A DNA stretch of 29,308 nucleotides from CAYLJV01 sp964510375 (GTDB lineage: Archaea > Hadarchaeota > Hadarchaeia > Hadarchaeales > JAGGTB01): contig CAZEBR010000020.1 of the NCBI GenBank assembly GCA_964510375.1, forward strand, positions 1-29,308, read 5' to 3'. Below the pieces are notes generated by a model that saw only the letters and a program-made list of their open reading frames with translations, ran no database searches and was not told the DNA's origin. Position numbers and translations under genes: made by a program. How positions within the stretch are numbered: the stretch's first letter is position 1; each line of letters opens with the position of its first letter. Shown here in pieces: positions 1 through 7,504 of the stretch.

Positions 1-276
1 ACCCTCGTTTCCGACGGTTTTGAAAACATAGGAAGAATAAGGTCCTGGAAATCCATTTAAAGAATCTATGAAGAGTCCCGCATCCTCGACAAAACAGGGG
101 GCTCCAACCATCTCGCAAGCCTGCTGAGCGCTGGGTTTAACCACATCGATCAATTCGTCAGCTTGAATCTCGACGTAAGAAATATTTCTGTGTTCAATTT
201 TCACATCGTAGTTGTCCGATAGGTTTTTAGCTTCCTCAAACTTGTTTTTATTGCCTGTGACGAAAATCAAAGTCAT
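1..276 (-). CDS. XTP/dITP diphosphatase (RdgB/HAM1 family), 5' part only
   Basis: The first 92 codons of a gene that runs off the left edge of the window. The family removes non-canonical purine nucleotides (XTP, dITP, ITP) from the nucleotide pool by hydrolysing them to the monophosphate and pyrophosphate. The translation opens with the family's N-terminal nucleotide-binding motif TGNKNKFEEAK at residues 7-17. Around residues 64-76 it has EDAGLFIDSLNGF, followed by GPYSSYVFKTVGNEG; this is the conserved acidic catalytic segment of HAM1 proteins. The ATG (274-276) overlaps the Bud32 stop codon (ATGA), so the two are translationally coupled. HAM1 next to Kae1/Bud32 is common in euryarchaea. 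The identification is firm; only completeness is unknown. Confidence 0.93.
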   Translation of the reverse strand, partial: MTLIFVTGNKNKFEEAKNLSDNYDVKIEHRNISYVEIQADELIDVVKPSAQQACEMVGAPCFVEDAGLFIDSLNGFPGPYSSYVFKTVGNEG

Positions 277-944
277 TTTCTATCCTCCTTTGCCACGTAT
301 CTCCCTCTCTTCTCAATTTCACTAACACGCCTAATAACATCCTCCGCCTCCTCCCCCAATCCTTCCCTGTATCCCTTAAGTATGGCCTCGAAAGACTCTT
401 CCGCAATTTGAAAATGGGAACTACTCAAAGTCCTGTGGACGAGGTGAATATCCGTGCCCCTGTTCTCTATCGAGGAACTATACTCCCCCAAACCGAAGTC
501 GATAAAATAGATTTTGCCGTCCTTTCCTCTAATCATATTAGAAGTCGTTAAGTCACCGTGGATTATACCAAAATCGTGAAGACGACCGATCTGCCTACCT
601 ATCGTTTTGCAGAGTTCCTCTCTCGAATTAGGGTCCAATTCTCCTAGAAAAGTTTTAACGGCTTCACCCTCGACATACTGCATTATTATTTTCATTTCTA
701 CCCGGTCCACCCTGTAAACGGTCGGAGTCGGCACGCCAGCTTTCTTCGCCTCAGAGAGCAGTTTCGATTCCAAGGTCGTTCTATAATCCCGAAGCCTCTT
801 ATCCAGCTCATCGACCCGGTATTCTTTGGGGATCCTGTGCTTGATCAGAATTTTGTCAATGTCCGACGGGTACATCACTTCCTCGAAATCCTCCAGAAAA
901 AGATTCGCCTCGGCTCCTTTACCTATAAGTTCCAAGCTAATCAT
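273..944 (-). CDS. bud32: Bud32 (PRPK-type) kinase/ATPase of the KEOPS complex
   Basis: A small atypical protein kinase of 223 residues. With Kae1, Cgi121 and Pcc1 it forms KEOPS, which makes the t6A modification at position 37 of ANN-decoding tRNAs. The sequence shows a short glycine-loop equivalent (GKGAEANL, residues 8-15), a likely ATP-binding lysine in KILIKHR (31-37), the catalytic HGDLTTSN (129-136, Asp131) and the metal-binding FIDFGLG (147-153). Length is normal for a free-standing archaeal Bud32. In Methanocaldococcus and others Bud32 is fused to the C-terminus of Kae1. Here the two are separate genes overlapping by 8 bases, with Bud32 second. The final TGA overlaps the ATG of the HAM1 gene. 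The C-terminus is strongly basic (ends EDRK), as usual for the family. Confidence 0.95.
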   Translation of the reverse strand: MISLELIGKGAEANLFLEDFEEVMYPSDIDKILIKHRIPKEYRVDELDKRLRDYRTTLESKLLSEAKKAGVPTPTVYRVDRVEMKIIMQYVEGEAVKTFLGELDPNSREELCKTIGRQIGRLHDFGIIHGDLTTSNMIRGKDGKIYFIDFGLGEYSSSIENRGTDIHLVHRTLSSSHFQIAEESFEAILKGYREGLGEEAEDVIRRVSEIEKRGRYVAKEDRK

Positions 945-1926
945 CCCTCCAAGGAATTTCTACCTCGTCGGTTCTCCATCTCTGCCGAATTTGTGTTTCT
1001 CCCACCTCGTGTTTAATCCCGGATTCGTGGGCCAGTATCCCAGTCCATCCTATCATAGCCCCGTTATCGGCGCAGAATTCCATCGGAGGTACATAGAAAC
1101 TCCCGTCGTGTTCTTCAGCCATCAATTCGAGCATATCCCTCAGTCTTTGATTTGCGGCTACTCCGCCTACCAGCATGACCTCGTCCTTCTCCGTGTGAGC
1201 TACTGCCCTCTCAGTAACCTCGACGAGAGCAGCGAAGGCGGTTTCTTGCAGGCTATAAGATAAATCCTCCAAACTGACCTCATCACCCTCAGAGACCCTA
1301 ACCGCTTCAGTCATGAGGCCTGAAAAAGAAAGGTCCATACCCTTGACGCTGTAAGGCAGATCAATCATGTTTTCGCTATCTCTCGCCATTTTTTCTATTT
1401 TTGGTCCGCCGGGATGAGACAATCCTACCTTTCTGGCGAAACTGTCCAAACAATTTCCCAAAGCGATATCGAGCGTTTCCCCGAATATACGATATCTACC
1501 CCCATCGAACGCTATAACCTGGGTATTCCCCCCGCTAACATAGAGTGTCACAGGATCACGGGCTCCCTCCGTCAGGCGGCCAATTTCCACATGAGCAACG
1601 CAGTGATTGACCCCGACTATGGGAACATCCAGCCGAACAGAGAGAGCTCGAGCTGCTGTAGCTACGGTCCTCAGACATGAGCCAAGTCCCGGACCCTGGG
1701 AAAACGAGATAAGATCTATATCCCGAGGTTCTATCTCAGCTTTTTCCATAGCTCTTTCCAACACATCTCGGGCATTTTCGCTGTGAGACTGGGCAGCTTC
1801 TCTGGGGTGTATCCCACCTTCTTCGGGCTCGTAGACCTCCTTAACGTTCGCCAACACATCGCCCTGAGAATTCACGATGCCTACTCCAAATGTATGGGCC
1901 GTGCCTTCAAAACCTACACATAGCAT
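937..1926 (-). CDS. kae1: Kae1, tRNA t6A threonylcarbamoyltransferase (TsaD family)
   Basis: The catalytic subunit of KEOPS, transferring the threonylcarbamoyl group onto A37 of tRNA. The ASKHA fold is recognisable throughout: N-terminal GFEGTAHTFGVGIV, iron-binding HCVAH with His108 and His112, SGGNTQ (131-136), the MLVGGVAANQRLR segment and the C-terminal CADNGAMIG. I chose the ATG at 1926. The translation then starts MLCVGFEGTAHTFG, as in other archaeal Kae1 proteins, and the two metal histidines fall at the family's usual position. A TTG nine bases upstream (1935) would add only three residues. An AAGGA lies 12 bases before the ATG. Kae1 is the first gene of the Kae1-Bud32-HAM1 unit and faces away from the coiled-coil gene at 2070. 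Confidence 0.96.
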   Translation of the reverse strand: MLCVGFEGTAHTFGVGIVNSQGDVLANVKEVYEPEEGGIHPREAAQSHSENARDVLERAMEKAEIEPRDIDLISFSQGPGLGSCLRTVATAARALSVRLDVPIVGVNHCVAHVEIGRLTEGARDPVTLYVSGGNTQVIAFDGGRYRIFGETLDIALGNCLDSFARKVGLSHPGGPKIEKMARDSENMIDLPYSVKGMDLSFSGLMTEAVRVSEGDEVSLEDLSYSLQETAFAALVEVTERAVAHTEKDEVMLVGGVAANQRLRDMLELMAEEHDGSFYVPPMEFCADNGAMIGWTGILAHESGIKHEVGETQIRQRWRTDEVEIPWRDD

Positions 1927-1970
1927 GTCATTCAACTATCCTTTTCGAACATTTTAATTCTAAGTTGGGA

Positions 1971-1980
1971 AAATAATAAA
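1971..1980 (-). promoter_or_regulatory. Candidate TATA box for the Kae1-Bud32-HAM1 unit
   Basis: On the minus strand the sequence reads TTTATTATTT, about 45 bases before the Kae1 ATG. An archaeal start site 22-27 bases downstream would give a leader of about 24 bases that contains the AAGGA upstream of the ATG. The match to a strong archaeal TATA box is only moderate. Confidence 0.35.
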
Positions 1981-2069
1981 TCAGTATGTCTAAAAAGGAA
2001 TTGGTAGAATTTTGATCCTGGGATAGTGATTTTCTTAAAGAAAGGATTTAATAAAAAAGATGGTATACC

Positions 2070-3401
2070 ATGGTCTTCGAAAAGATAAAGAGCCTTTTTG
2101 GAGAGGAAGAAAAGGAGGAACCCGAACAACCCGTTCCGGAACCAGAAAAAACCGAACTCACGTTTAGCAATTTAGAAAATAAAATTAAAGAGGAAAAGAA
2201 CAGAATAATCGCCGAAACCAAAGAAACGGTGCAACCGATTCTCCTTAAAGTATCCAGTCTCTTCGAAAAAATCGATGGTCTCAAATCAGATTTAAACGAC
2301 GCCGAACCCAGCGAAGAGGTACATCCTAATATATATAAATCTACGAACGAAGCAAAACGCCTACTACTAAGAAAGCTGAAAAAAGCTATCAACAAAGTGG
2401 AAGTCCCTTCCGACCCCTCTTGGAGGGAATTAATAGAATTTAACAGAAATCTCCAAGACACAGTAAATTTACTAAAAAATGCGAGACTTTCGCATGGAAA
2501 TCAGGTAGCCAATATTTTCGAGAGACATATAAACAATCTCATAAGGCTCACGGACAAGTTACAAAACCAATCAAAAGAATTGAACACCACACTAAGAAAA
2601 TCAAACCTCAAAATTGAGGATTTGGATGACTTAATGAAAGAAGTCTCCGAAAGAAAAACAAAAATCGAGAATATCAAGGATCTAAAATCTAAATTAAAGA
2701 ATTTAAATGAAAGCAGGGAAGAGGTAGAAGAGGAACTCAAAAAATCAAAAGAATCACTAAAAAGCCTTAAAAAAAGCTCTCGTCACGAAGAATTGCAGAA
2801 AATAAAGGAAAAAATAGAAAATATTTCTAAAGAACAGGAAAAATTAAAAAGGAAAATAGAATCAACGATTTCCGAGCTGGACAGACCCCTCCGTAAAATG
2901 GACAAGCTAATAGAACGAGACGAACATATGGTGAGCAGCGAAGTCCTAGAAGGGATTAACTCATACCTTGAGGATCCAGTTCAGGCAGTTTTTAACGAGG
3001 AAGAATCATTGGACAAGCTTAAAGCTATGTTTAAAGAATTAAAGTCGCTTCTAAAAGGGAAGATGGAATTGAGCGAAAAAGAAAGAAATAAGAGATTAGA
3101 GGAAGTAGAAGAAATTTTAGAAAACAAAAAAGTAGAAAAATTGAAAAATAAACATGATAAACTAGATGAAAAACTTGAGAATCTAAAAGAAGAAAGAGAA
3201 TCTTCATCTCTATTAGAAAAGAAAAGTAATTTAAAAAAGGAAATAGAAGAAAAGGAATCCAAATTAGAAAGGTTGGAAGAGGACATTGAGGATACGAATA
3301 ACGAGCTTTCCCAGAAAGAAAAGGAACTCCAAAATAAAAATATTAAAATTCGAGAAAGCACGGAAGCAATTTTGGGAGCAAAACTGAAAAAATCCGATTA
3401 A
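2070..3401 (+). CDS. Long coiled-coil protein of unknown function
   Basis: 443 residues, not assigned to a named family. Residues 1-30 are a short amphipathic start (MVFEKIKSLFG) followed by an acidic, proline-containing linker. Residues about 30-180 are helical with isolated prolines and may be a folded domain (WRELIEFNRNLQDTVNLLKN near 116-135). From about residue 180 to the end the protein is almost uninterrupted Lys/Glu/Leu heptad sequence, broken near 286-310 (ERDEHMVSSEVLEG and a proline). There is no signal peptide, membrane segment, Walker motif or cysteine. It is the only plus-strand gene in the first 8.7 kb and lies between S27ae (3 bases away, tail to tail) and Kae1 (head to head), splitting genes that are usually adjacent. 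It is more AT-rich than its neighbours. A structural, SMC-like or cytoskeletal scaffold role is possible but not shown. Confidence 0.85.
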   Translation: MVFEKIKSLFGEEEKEEPEQPVPEPEKTELTFSNLENKIKEEKNRIIAETKETVQPILLKVSSLFEKIDGLKSDLNDAEPSEEVHPNIYKSTNEAKRLLLRKLKKAINKVEVPSDPSWRELIEFNRNLQDTVNLLKNARLSHGNQVANIFERHINNLIRLTDKLQNQSKELNTTLRKSNLKIEDLDDLMKEVSERKTKIENIKDLKSKLKNLNESREEVEEELKKSKESLKSLKKSSRHEELQKIKEKIENISKEQEKLKRKIESTISELDRPLRKMDKLIERDEHMVSSEVLEGINSYLEDPVQAVFNEEESLDKLKAMFKELKSLLKGKMELSEKERNKRLEEVEEILENKKVEKLKNKHDKLDEKLENLKEERESSSLLEKKSNLKKEIEEKESKLERLEEDIEDTNNELSQKEKELQNKNIKIRESTEAILGAKLKKSD

Positions 3402-3404
3402 AGC

Positions 3405-3675
3405 TTAAGGATTCTTAAACTCGGTATACCCACATTTTCCGCAAGCCAATCGTTCACCGTGATCCGCCAAGAATATCCCCGGTCCACATCTCGGACAGGA
3501 CTTCTTTAAGCNNNNNNNNNNCTTCACCGTCTTCAACTTCATAAAGTTCATAACGTTTACTCTTATCTCGTTCCTTCTTAGGAGCGGTCTCTGTTGGAGT
3601 CGGTTCCTCCCGCTCGGGCTCTTCTTCCGACTCTTCTTCCTCTCCTACATCCTCAAAATCTATTTCTTCGGGCAT
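3405..3675 (-). CDS. rps27ae: Ribosomal protein S27ae (eS31), interrupted by a scaffold gap
   Basis: A small-subunit zinc-ribbon ribosomal protein. Upstream of the gap the translation ends KRYELYEVEDGE. Downstream, in the correct frame, it reads LKKSCPRCGPGIFLADHGER then LACGKCGYTEFKNP and a TAA stop at 3405-3407. The four zinc cysteines are the CPRC and CGKC pairs. The 10-N gap (3512-3521) puts the two halves in different frames as written. The true gap must be a multiple of three bases, and comparison with the usual spacing between the DG and the first CPRC suggests six. The N-terminus is unusual: about 38 residues of mostly Glu/Pro/Thr precede the normal start region (around RDKSKRYELYEV). 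It follows S24e by 14 bases, with a GAGTGAT upstream of its ATG. Confidence 0.9.
3512..3521. other. Scaffold gap (10 N) inside S27ae
   Basis: Ten consecutive N. The reading frames of the two S27ae halves do not join with ten bases but do join with any multiple of three, so the N count is a placeholder and not the real gap length. Confidence 0.97.
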
Positions 3676-3689
3676 CCTATATCACTCAA

Positions 3690-4304
3690 TTATTCAATTC
3701 TCGAATCGATCCATTTCTTGAGAGTCTTTCTATCCTTGTTTTCCTTTTCCGCTTCCATTAACTTTTCGTAATCAAGATCCAAGTCCTCGGCTTTGTCCTT
3801 AATATCCGAAATAGTCATGTTCGAGAGCTCCCGGTAATCTATCTCTTCGGTTTCCTCTTTTTCTGGTTCTTCTTCAGGAGCGGCTTCCTCCTCAGATTCC
3901 TCTTCTCCTTCGGCTTCTTCTTCCTCTGCTTCTTCTGGCGCTGCCTCTTCCTCAGCCTCTTCTTCGACCTTTTCCTCGACCTCTGGTTCTTCGGCTTCCT
4001 CTTCCAATTCACCGGTTGCTTCCCTCGAAGCCTCCGTTCGTTCAACCAGATGGCCTGATTCCAGTCTTTCCAAGACCTCTTCAGACTCGTAGACTCTCGC
4101 AATACCCGATGCGGTCTGACGACCATGAAGTGTAGCGACTTTGTCTATCACCACGGAATCCTCAGAAATCCCTAATTTGGAAGCTAGTTCATTTAGGACC
4201 TCCGCTCTAGAGGGGGTTGGAGAGTTCTTGTGTTCTACTTCAAATCTTATCTCCTTTCGATCCATTAGCGGATTTTCGGTTTCTTCGATTGTTTTTATTT
4301 CCAT
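3690..4304 (-). CDS. rps24e: Ribosomal protein S24e with a long acidic linker and extra C-terminal domain
   Basis: Residues 1 to about 97 are a normal archaeal S24e (eS24): MEIKTIEETENPLMDRKEIR, then PTPSRAEV and VVIDKVATLHGRQTASGIAR, a small-subunit protein. Archaeal S24e usually ends near residue 100. Here it continues for 107 more residues: about 98-154 is an almost pure Glu/Ala/Pro linker, and 155-204 is a compact helical segment (DYRELSNMTISDIKDKAEDL ... EKENKDRKTLKKWIDSRIE). That pattern resembles short helix-extended-helix/SAP or Rho-N-type nucleic-acid-binding modules, but the assignment is by eye. The extension is in frame with no gap and ends just before S27ae, which also has an acidic extension. 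It lies downstream of DUF359, in the usual archaeal order. Confidence 0.93.
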   Translation of the reverse strand: MEIKTIEETENPLMDRKEIRFEVEHKNSPTPSRAEVLNELASKLGISEDSVVIDKVATLHGRQTASGIARVYESEEVLERLESGHLVERTEASREATGELEEEAEEPEVEEKVEEEAEEEAAPEEAEEEEAEGEEESEEEAAPEEEPEKEETEEIDYRELSNMTISDIKDKAEDLDLDYEKLMEAEKENKDRKTLKKWIDSRIE

Positions 4305-4386
4305 GATGGAACCCTTACATGATTGAAATTTCTTTTAATAAATTTATCCTATGACCTTTTTACAGACACCCATACCTCAGCCATCC

Positions 4387-4394
4387 ATATAAAT
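4387..4394 (-). promoter_or_regulatory. TATA box for S24e-S27ae
   Basis: The minus strand reads ATTTATAT in an otherwise GC-richer stretch between DUF359 and S24e, 83 bases before the S24e ATG. This gives a predicted leader of about 60 bases. A second, weaker AT box (AATTTATTAAAAG) lies nearer the gene at about 4335-4350, so two start sites are possible. Confidence 0.5.
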
Positions 4395-4414
4395 GCTCAG
4401 GGTCCCCGGTGAGG

Positions 4415-4918
4415 CTAATCCTCCTTTATCATGCATCGGGAATACTTTTCGAATTCCTTTTTCTTTTCTTCCGATACTTTAACTATCACAAGTCCCCTTC
4501 CCGGCTGGCCATACACTACCACGGAACCCAAGGGGGCCGAAAGAGTGGCGGGAAGCACAGCCAGATCTTCCTCCCCCTCAACTATAATCTTGATAGGCGT
4601 TCGAAAATCACTGATGGTATCCCAAAGCTCACTACTTATTACACCGGGAGGGTTCTCAATCCTCACTTCGGGAATTGAATAATTCCTAACTGTCTCCACA
4701 GTCTGTTTGCTGGCAGGATCACGTTCCACGGTAAAATCCACTATAACCATATCTGGTTCGAATCCCCCATCGATAAGAGTCGCGGACACCCTATCCCCCA
4801 CCGTGATTATTTTTTCTTTATCAACAGATTCAAGATATTCAAATGCCTGCTCGGAATTTTCGAAAAGTTCGCCTTTAGGCTCCTTGAACTCTCCTCTCTT
4901 CTCCTCTGGAAGTCTCAA
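4415..4918 (-). CDS. GTP-dependent dephospho-CoA kinase (DUF359 family)
   Basis: The last step of archaeal coenzyme A synthesis: phosphorylation of dephospho-CoA using GTP, the activity shown for the Thermococcus kodakarensis member of DUF359. The 167-residue protein has the family blocks ITVGDRVSATLIDGG, PDMVIVDF, PIKIIVEGEEDLAVLPA and GSVVVYGQPGRGLV in the expected order and spacing. The only plausible start in frame is a TTG at 4918, because an in-frame stop (4943-4945) lies upstream with no ATG or GTG between. AGGGG stands eight bases before the TTG. The product then begins MRLPEEKRGEFKEPKG, which matches the usual family N-terminus. Its usual neighbours are Spt4 upstream and S24e downstream; here two foreign genes separate it from Spt4. 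Confidence 0.93.
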   Translation of the reverse strand: MRLPEEKRGEFKEPKGELFENSEQAFEYLESVDKEKIITVGDRVSATLIDGGFEPDMVIVDFTVERDPASKQTVETVRNYSIPEVRIENPPGVISSELWDTISDFRTPIKIIVEGEEDLAVLPATLSAPLGSVVVYGQPGRGLVIVKVSEEKKKEFEKYSRCMIKED

Positions 4919-4952
4919 ATTGAATGCCCCTTCTTGCTTGATTTAGATTCAC

Positions 4953-4962
4953 GATAAATATG
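4953..4962 (-). promoter_or_regulatory. Candidate TATA box for the DUF359 gene
   Basis: The minus strand reads CATATTTATC. A start 22-27 bases downstream would give a short leader of about 15 bases, just covering the AGGGG before the TTG start. This suggests DUF359 has its own promoter, separate from Spt4/Rpo7. Confidence 0.4.
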
Positions 4963-5103
4963 CTAAAAAATATGTGGACCAAATAATGTCACCTTTTTGA
5001 ATGGTAATATTTCAACGCTAAATTTTCGAATTCCCAAAACGAATCTCTGAAAGAAAACTTGGAAAATATCAATTTCGGCGAGTAACTGGGAGTTAGGAGC
5101 CCT

Positions 5104-6447
5104 TCAGGACTCCTCCGGATATCTCAACTTCATTCCCAGCAAATCCACGGCCTTCTCCAATTCCTCCATCCAGTCGCCGTAAACCATAACCCAGTGAAAA
5201 CCCTTGAAATTATCGAAGAGAAAACTTCCATCCTCGACATCTAACTCCGCTTGGCTTATGCAGATGTGGTAGTCGGTGTTCCTGTTTATCTCTCCTCCGG
5301 TGGCTATCATCTCATCAAACTCGTGTGAAACCCCCGCCAATGTAATCTCCTGATCCTCTCTGAACTTCACGGAAGGAGCGAGTCCCAGATGGGTTTCGTG
5401 ATGTAGCAAGGCATCGTAATCTTCGGGTTCTTCATCGAAGCCGTCCATTTTCGTGGCACAGGTGCAATGAGCCACGATTACCTTATCTTGGTCGGGTAGA
5501 ATCACGGGATCGTTAATGAAGGTGGGTTTGTCCGAAATATACCTCAGCAAAATAGTCGTTACTAATTGAGGGATATCGGCCTCGCAGACGGCCGGAATAC
5601 CTTCGTCCCTAAGCTTCTGGAAGGCCAGGCAGGGAGTAGTGTTTATGAATTCGAGGATACCCGAAAGACAATTGATCGTTATACCATCATATCCATTTTC
5701 CTCAATCAGTTCCTTCAAAACCACGTAGACTCTTGCGGATTTGAGAGCTGTTTCCTCCTCGACCTCGTCGGAAATCTTCTCTGCATTATCTAAGAATTGG
5801 TCCTTGATCTCCGACACATCATCGTCCCATAGACTTTTTTCTTCAAGTTTTTTCTGAAAAGTATCGAAGGACATGTAGTCTATCGCTGGCCGAAACTTAT
5901 CCACGGCGGCTCGAGCGGCTAACCCTCCTTCGAAGAAATCGTTAGGTTCTCCGACACACAAAACTTTCGATTCTTCTAGCTCTTTAACGGCCCTATGAGC
6001 CTTCAACTTACCTACAAGTTTTTCGTAATCGTTAATCACCAGATCTACATCATTGAACTCTTTAACTGCGTCCATCTGATACCACTGTTGATATAGAGCG
6101 TGACCGTACATCCTGTCCTCCTCTATCTTGTTGAAGAATATCATCGGAAGGCCGTACGTGGTTAAGGCATTGAGTAATTTCCTAGTGCCCGCTCCAGAAA
6201 CTCCAAAGACTACGATTAAATCACAATTTCTATATTTTCCAGCTAAGTCCAAAGCGTCCGGGACATCTCTTACAATGTCACCACCAAAAAACTGTAAATC
6301 AAGCCCGGACTGTATCTCTTCTAATTCGTCCTCAATATCGCTATATTCTTCTTGTAAATCGTCCTCGCCTTTCATTAATCCCCATTGCTCAACATAAGGT
6401 TCATCCTGGGTTTTCCCCAGTACCAGCCAACCTACTTTCATGTTCAT
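5104..6447 (-). CDS. L-fucose/L-arabinose isomerase-like protein (FucI superfamily), substrate unknown
   Basis: 447 residues. The first 200 form Rossmann-like units (MKVGWLVLGKT; CDLIVVFGVSGAGTRKLLNA; KVLCVGEPNDFF). The C-terminal half has the blocks typical of archaeal FucI/AraA-fold proteins (COG2407 type): YDGITINCLSG, GIPAVCEADIPQLVTTILL with a probable metal Glu, KVIVAHCTCATKM, HHETHLGLAPSVKF and GFHWVMVYGDW. Ketol-isomerase chemistry on a sugar is likely, but the substrate cannot be read from sequence. I use the ATG at 6447: GGAGG (6459-6463) and AAGGA (6453-6457) lie 11 and 5 bases upstream. The longer GTG start at 6465 would overlap that ribosome-binding site. A further ATG at 6441 is also possible. 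It lies between Spt4 and DUF359, where such genes are not usual. Confidence 0.8.
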   Translation of the reverse strand: MNMKVGWLVLGKTQDEPYVEQWGLMKGEDDLQEEYSDIEDELEEIQSGLDLQFFGGDIVRDVPDALDLAGKYRNCDLIVVFGVSGAGTRKLLNALTTYGLPMIFFNKIEEDRMYGHALYQQWYQMDAVKEFNDVDLVINDYEKLVGKLKAHRAVKELEESKVLCVGEPNDFFEGGLAARAAVDKFRPAIDYMSFDTFQKKLEEKSLWDDDVSEIKDQFLDNAEKISDEVEEETALKSARVYVVLKELIEENGYDGITINCLSGILEFINTTPCLAFQKLRDEGIPAVCEADIPQLVTTILLRYISDKPTFINDPVILPDQDKVIVAHCTCATKMDGFDEEPEDYDALLHHETHLGLAPSVKFREDQEITLAGVSHEFDEMIATGGEINRNTDYHICISQAELDVEDGSFLFDNFKGFHWVMVYGDWMEELEKAVDLLGMKLRYPEES

Positions 6448-6452
6448 GATTT

Positions 6453-6463
6453 TCCTTGCCTCC
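6453..6463 (-). promoter_or_regulatory. Ribosome-binding site that sets the start of the FucI-like gene
   Basis: The minus strand reads GGAGGCAAGGA. Both purine blocks precede the ATG at 6447, and the first overlaps the alternative GTG codon at 6463-6465. The GTG is therefore unlikely to be the start. Confidence 0.6.
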
Positions 6464-6526
6464 ACACTACCCTAAAAAGCTTATGGATTAATGTATTAAA
6501 AATAGTGAAAACGAGAAAATTAATAA

Positions 6527-7306
6527 TTAAGTACTTTTCTTTCCCATAAGGAGCCATTCACTATCAGCGAAGGGCTCTAAAACAGTTTGAAGAGGATTTT
6601 TTATATTCATGCCGTTCTGTAGATACTCTTTGGTAGTGACGATCTCTATCCCTTTTTCCTCACACAAATCAGTAATATCTGAAGTAGGAATTCCGCAATT
6701 ATCACCGTGATGAATGTGGTAATCGCAATACTCCCTTCCCTCCGTCTCGTTGTACGGAGGTAATCCCTCACGGGACTCTCCATTGAGAATATCGCAGAAC
6801 TTTATATATGATTGAACTAGAGGATCCTCCCTATTAACCGGTTCATGATCTATGTAAAGAACCCCTCCGCTCTTCAGAACTCGAGAAATTTCTGAAATAG
6901 GTTCCGCAAATTCCGGCAGATGATGGAAAAGTGAGTAAGCCGAAACCATGTCAAAGTAATCGTCTTGGAAGGGCAAATCCGAGGCTTTACCCCTCACGAG
7001 CGTTAACCCATCATTGTCCTTAAACTTTGAAGACGCCACTGAAAGCATGTCATCGGAGAGATCAATACCAACGACATTATCAAATCTGGGAATTAACTTC
7101 TCCAGCAAGTTGCCAGTTCCACACCCGAGATCGAGAACCCTCTTCTCCGAATCTCCGGTTTCGATATGTTGCATAGCATCGGATAAGGCGGATTCGATTC
7201 TCTCCTGTTCCTTTTCGTTATAAATTTCCGTTTTTTCCTCCTCGTACTCCTCCGCTTCTTCCTCGTGCAACTCAAGATTTTTTCTTATTACTTCATTCTC
7301 AGACAT
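6527..7306 (-). CDS. Class I SAM-dependent methyltransferase (UbiE/Methyltransf_11 type)
   Basis: 259 residues. The SAM-binding motif I VLDLGCGTGN sits at about residues 57-66, followed by the acidic end of strand beta-2 (VVGIDLSDDML), the KASDLPFQDDYFDMVSA post-II/motif II region and SRVLKSGGVLYIDHE (motif III). The N-terminal 50 residues are highly charged and helical. The C-terminal region contains a His/Cys-rich stretch (YCDYHIHHGDNCG) that could bind metal or shape the substrate pocket. The substrate is unknown. It lies 61 bases before the FucI-like gene on the same strand and 198 bases after the Spt4 stop. Neither neighbour explains its target. The pair FucI-like plus methyltransferase may act on the same sugar, but this is only inferred from adjacency. 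Confidence 0.87.
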   Translation of the reverse strand: MSENEVIRKNLELHEEEAEEYEEEKTEIYNEKEQERIESALSDAMQHIETGDSEKRVLDLGCGTGNLLEKLIPRFDNVVGIDLSDDMLSVASSKFKDNDGLTLVRGKASDLPFQDDYFDMVSAYSLFHHLPEFAEPISEISRVLKSGGVLYIDHEPVNREDPLVQSYIKFCDILNGESREGLPPYNETEGREYCDYHIHHGDNCGIPTSDITDLCEEKGIEIVTTKEYLQNGMNIKNPLQTVLEPFADSEWLLMGKKST

Positions 7307-7504
7307 TTGAAAACCTTAATCATCCAACGTTCCTTAAAAAACTTGGCCCAATAGAGCCCTCAAAATAGCTCTTAGGATCTCGGAAATTAAAATGAAAATG
7401 TGGATTTAGAACACAAATTAAATCTTAAACCATTCTTAAAGGAATTGAAAAATGCTATTTTCGCAAAAGGACTCATCGAAAGGTTATTATTTTTTTTTTG
7501 GAGT

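Noticed and set aside
2048..3361. Long minus-strand open frames opposite the coiled-coil gene
   Set aside because: Their products are Ser/Phe-rich mirror images of Glu/Lys codons, a known artefact of antisense to coiled-coil genes.
3839..4126. Lys/Arg-rich open frame within S24e
   Set aside because: An alternate-frame reading of the Glu-rich linker; low complexity and no ribosome-binding site.
4756..4766. GGTTCGAATCC, which looks like a tRNA T-arm
   Set aside because: It lies inside the DUF359 coding region on the opposite strand and encodes conserved residues (GGFEP). No acceptor or anticodon arms are around it.
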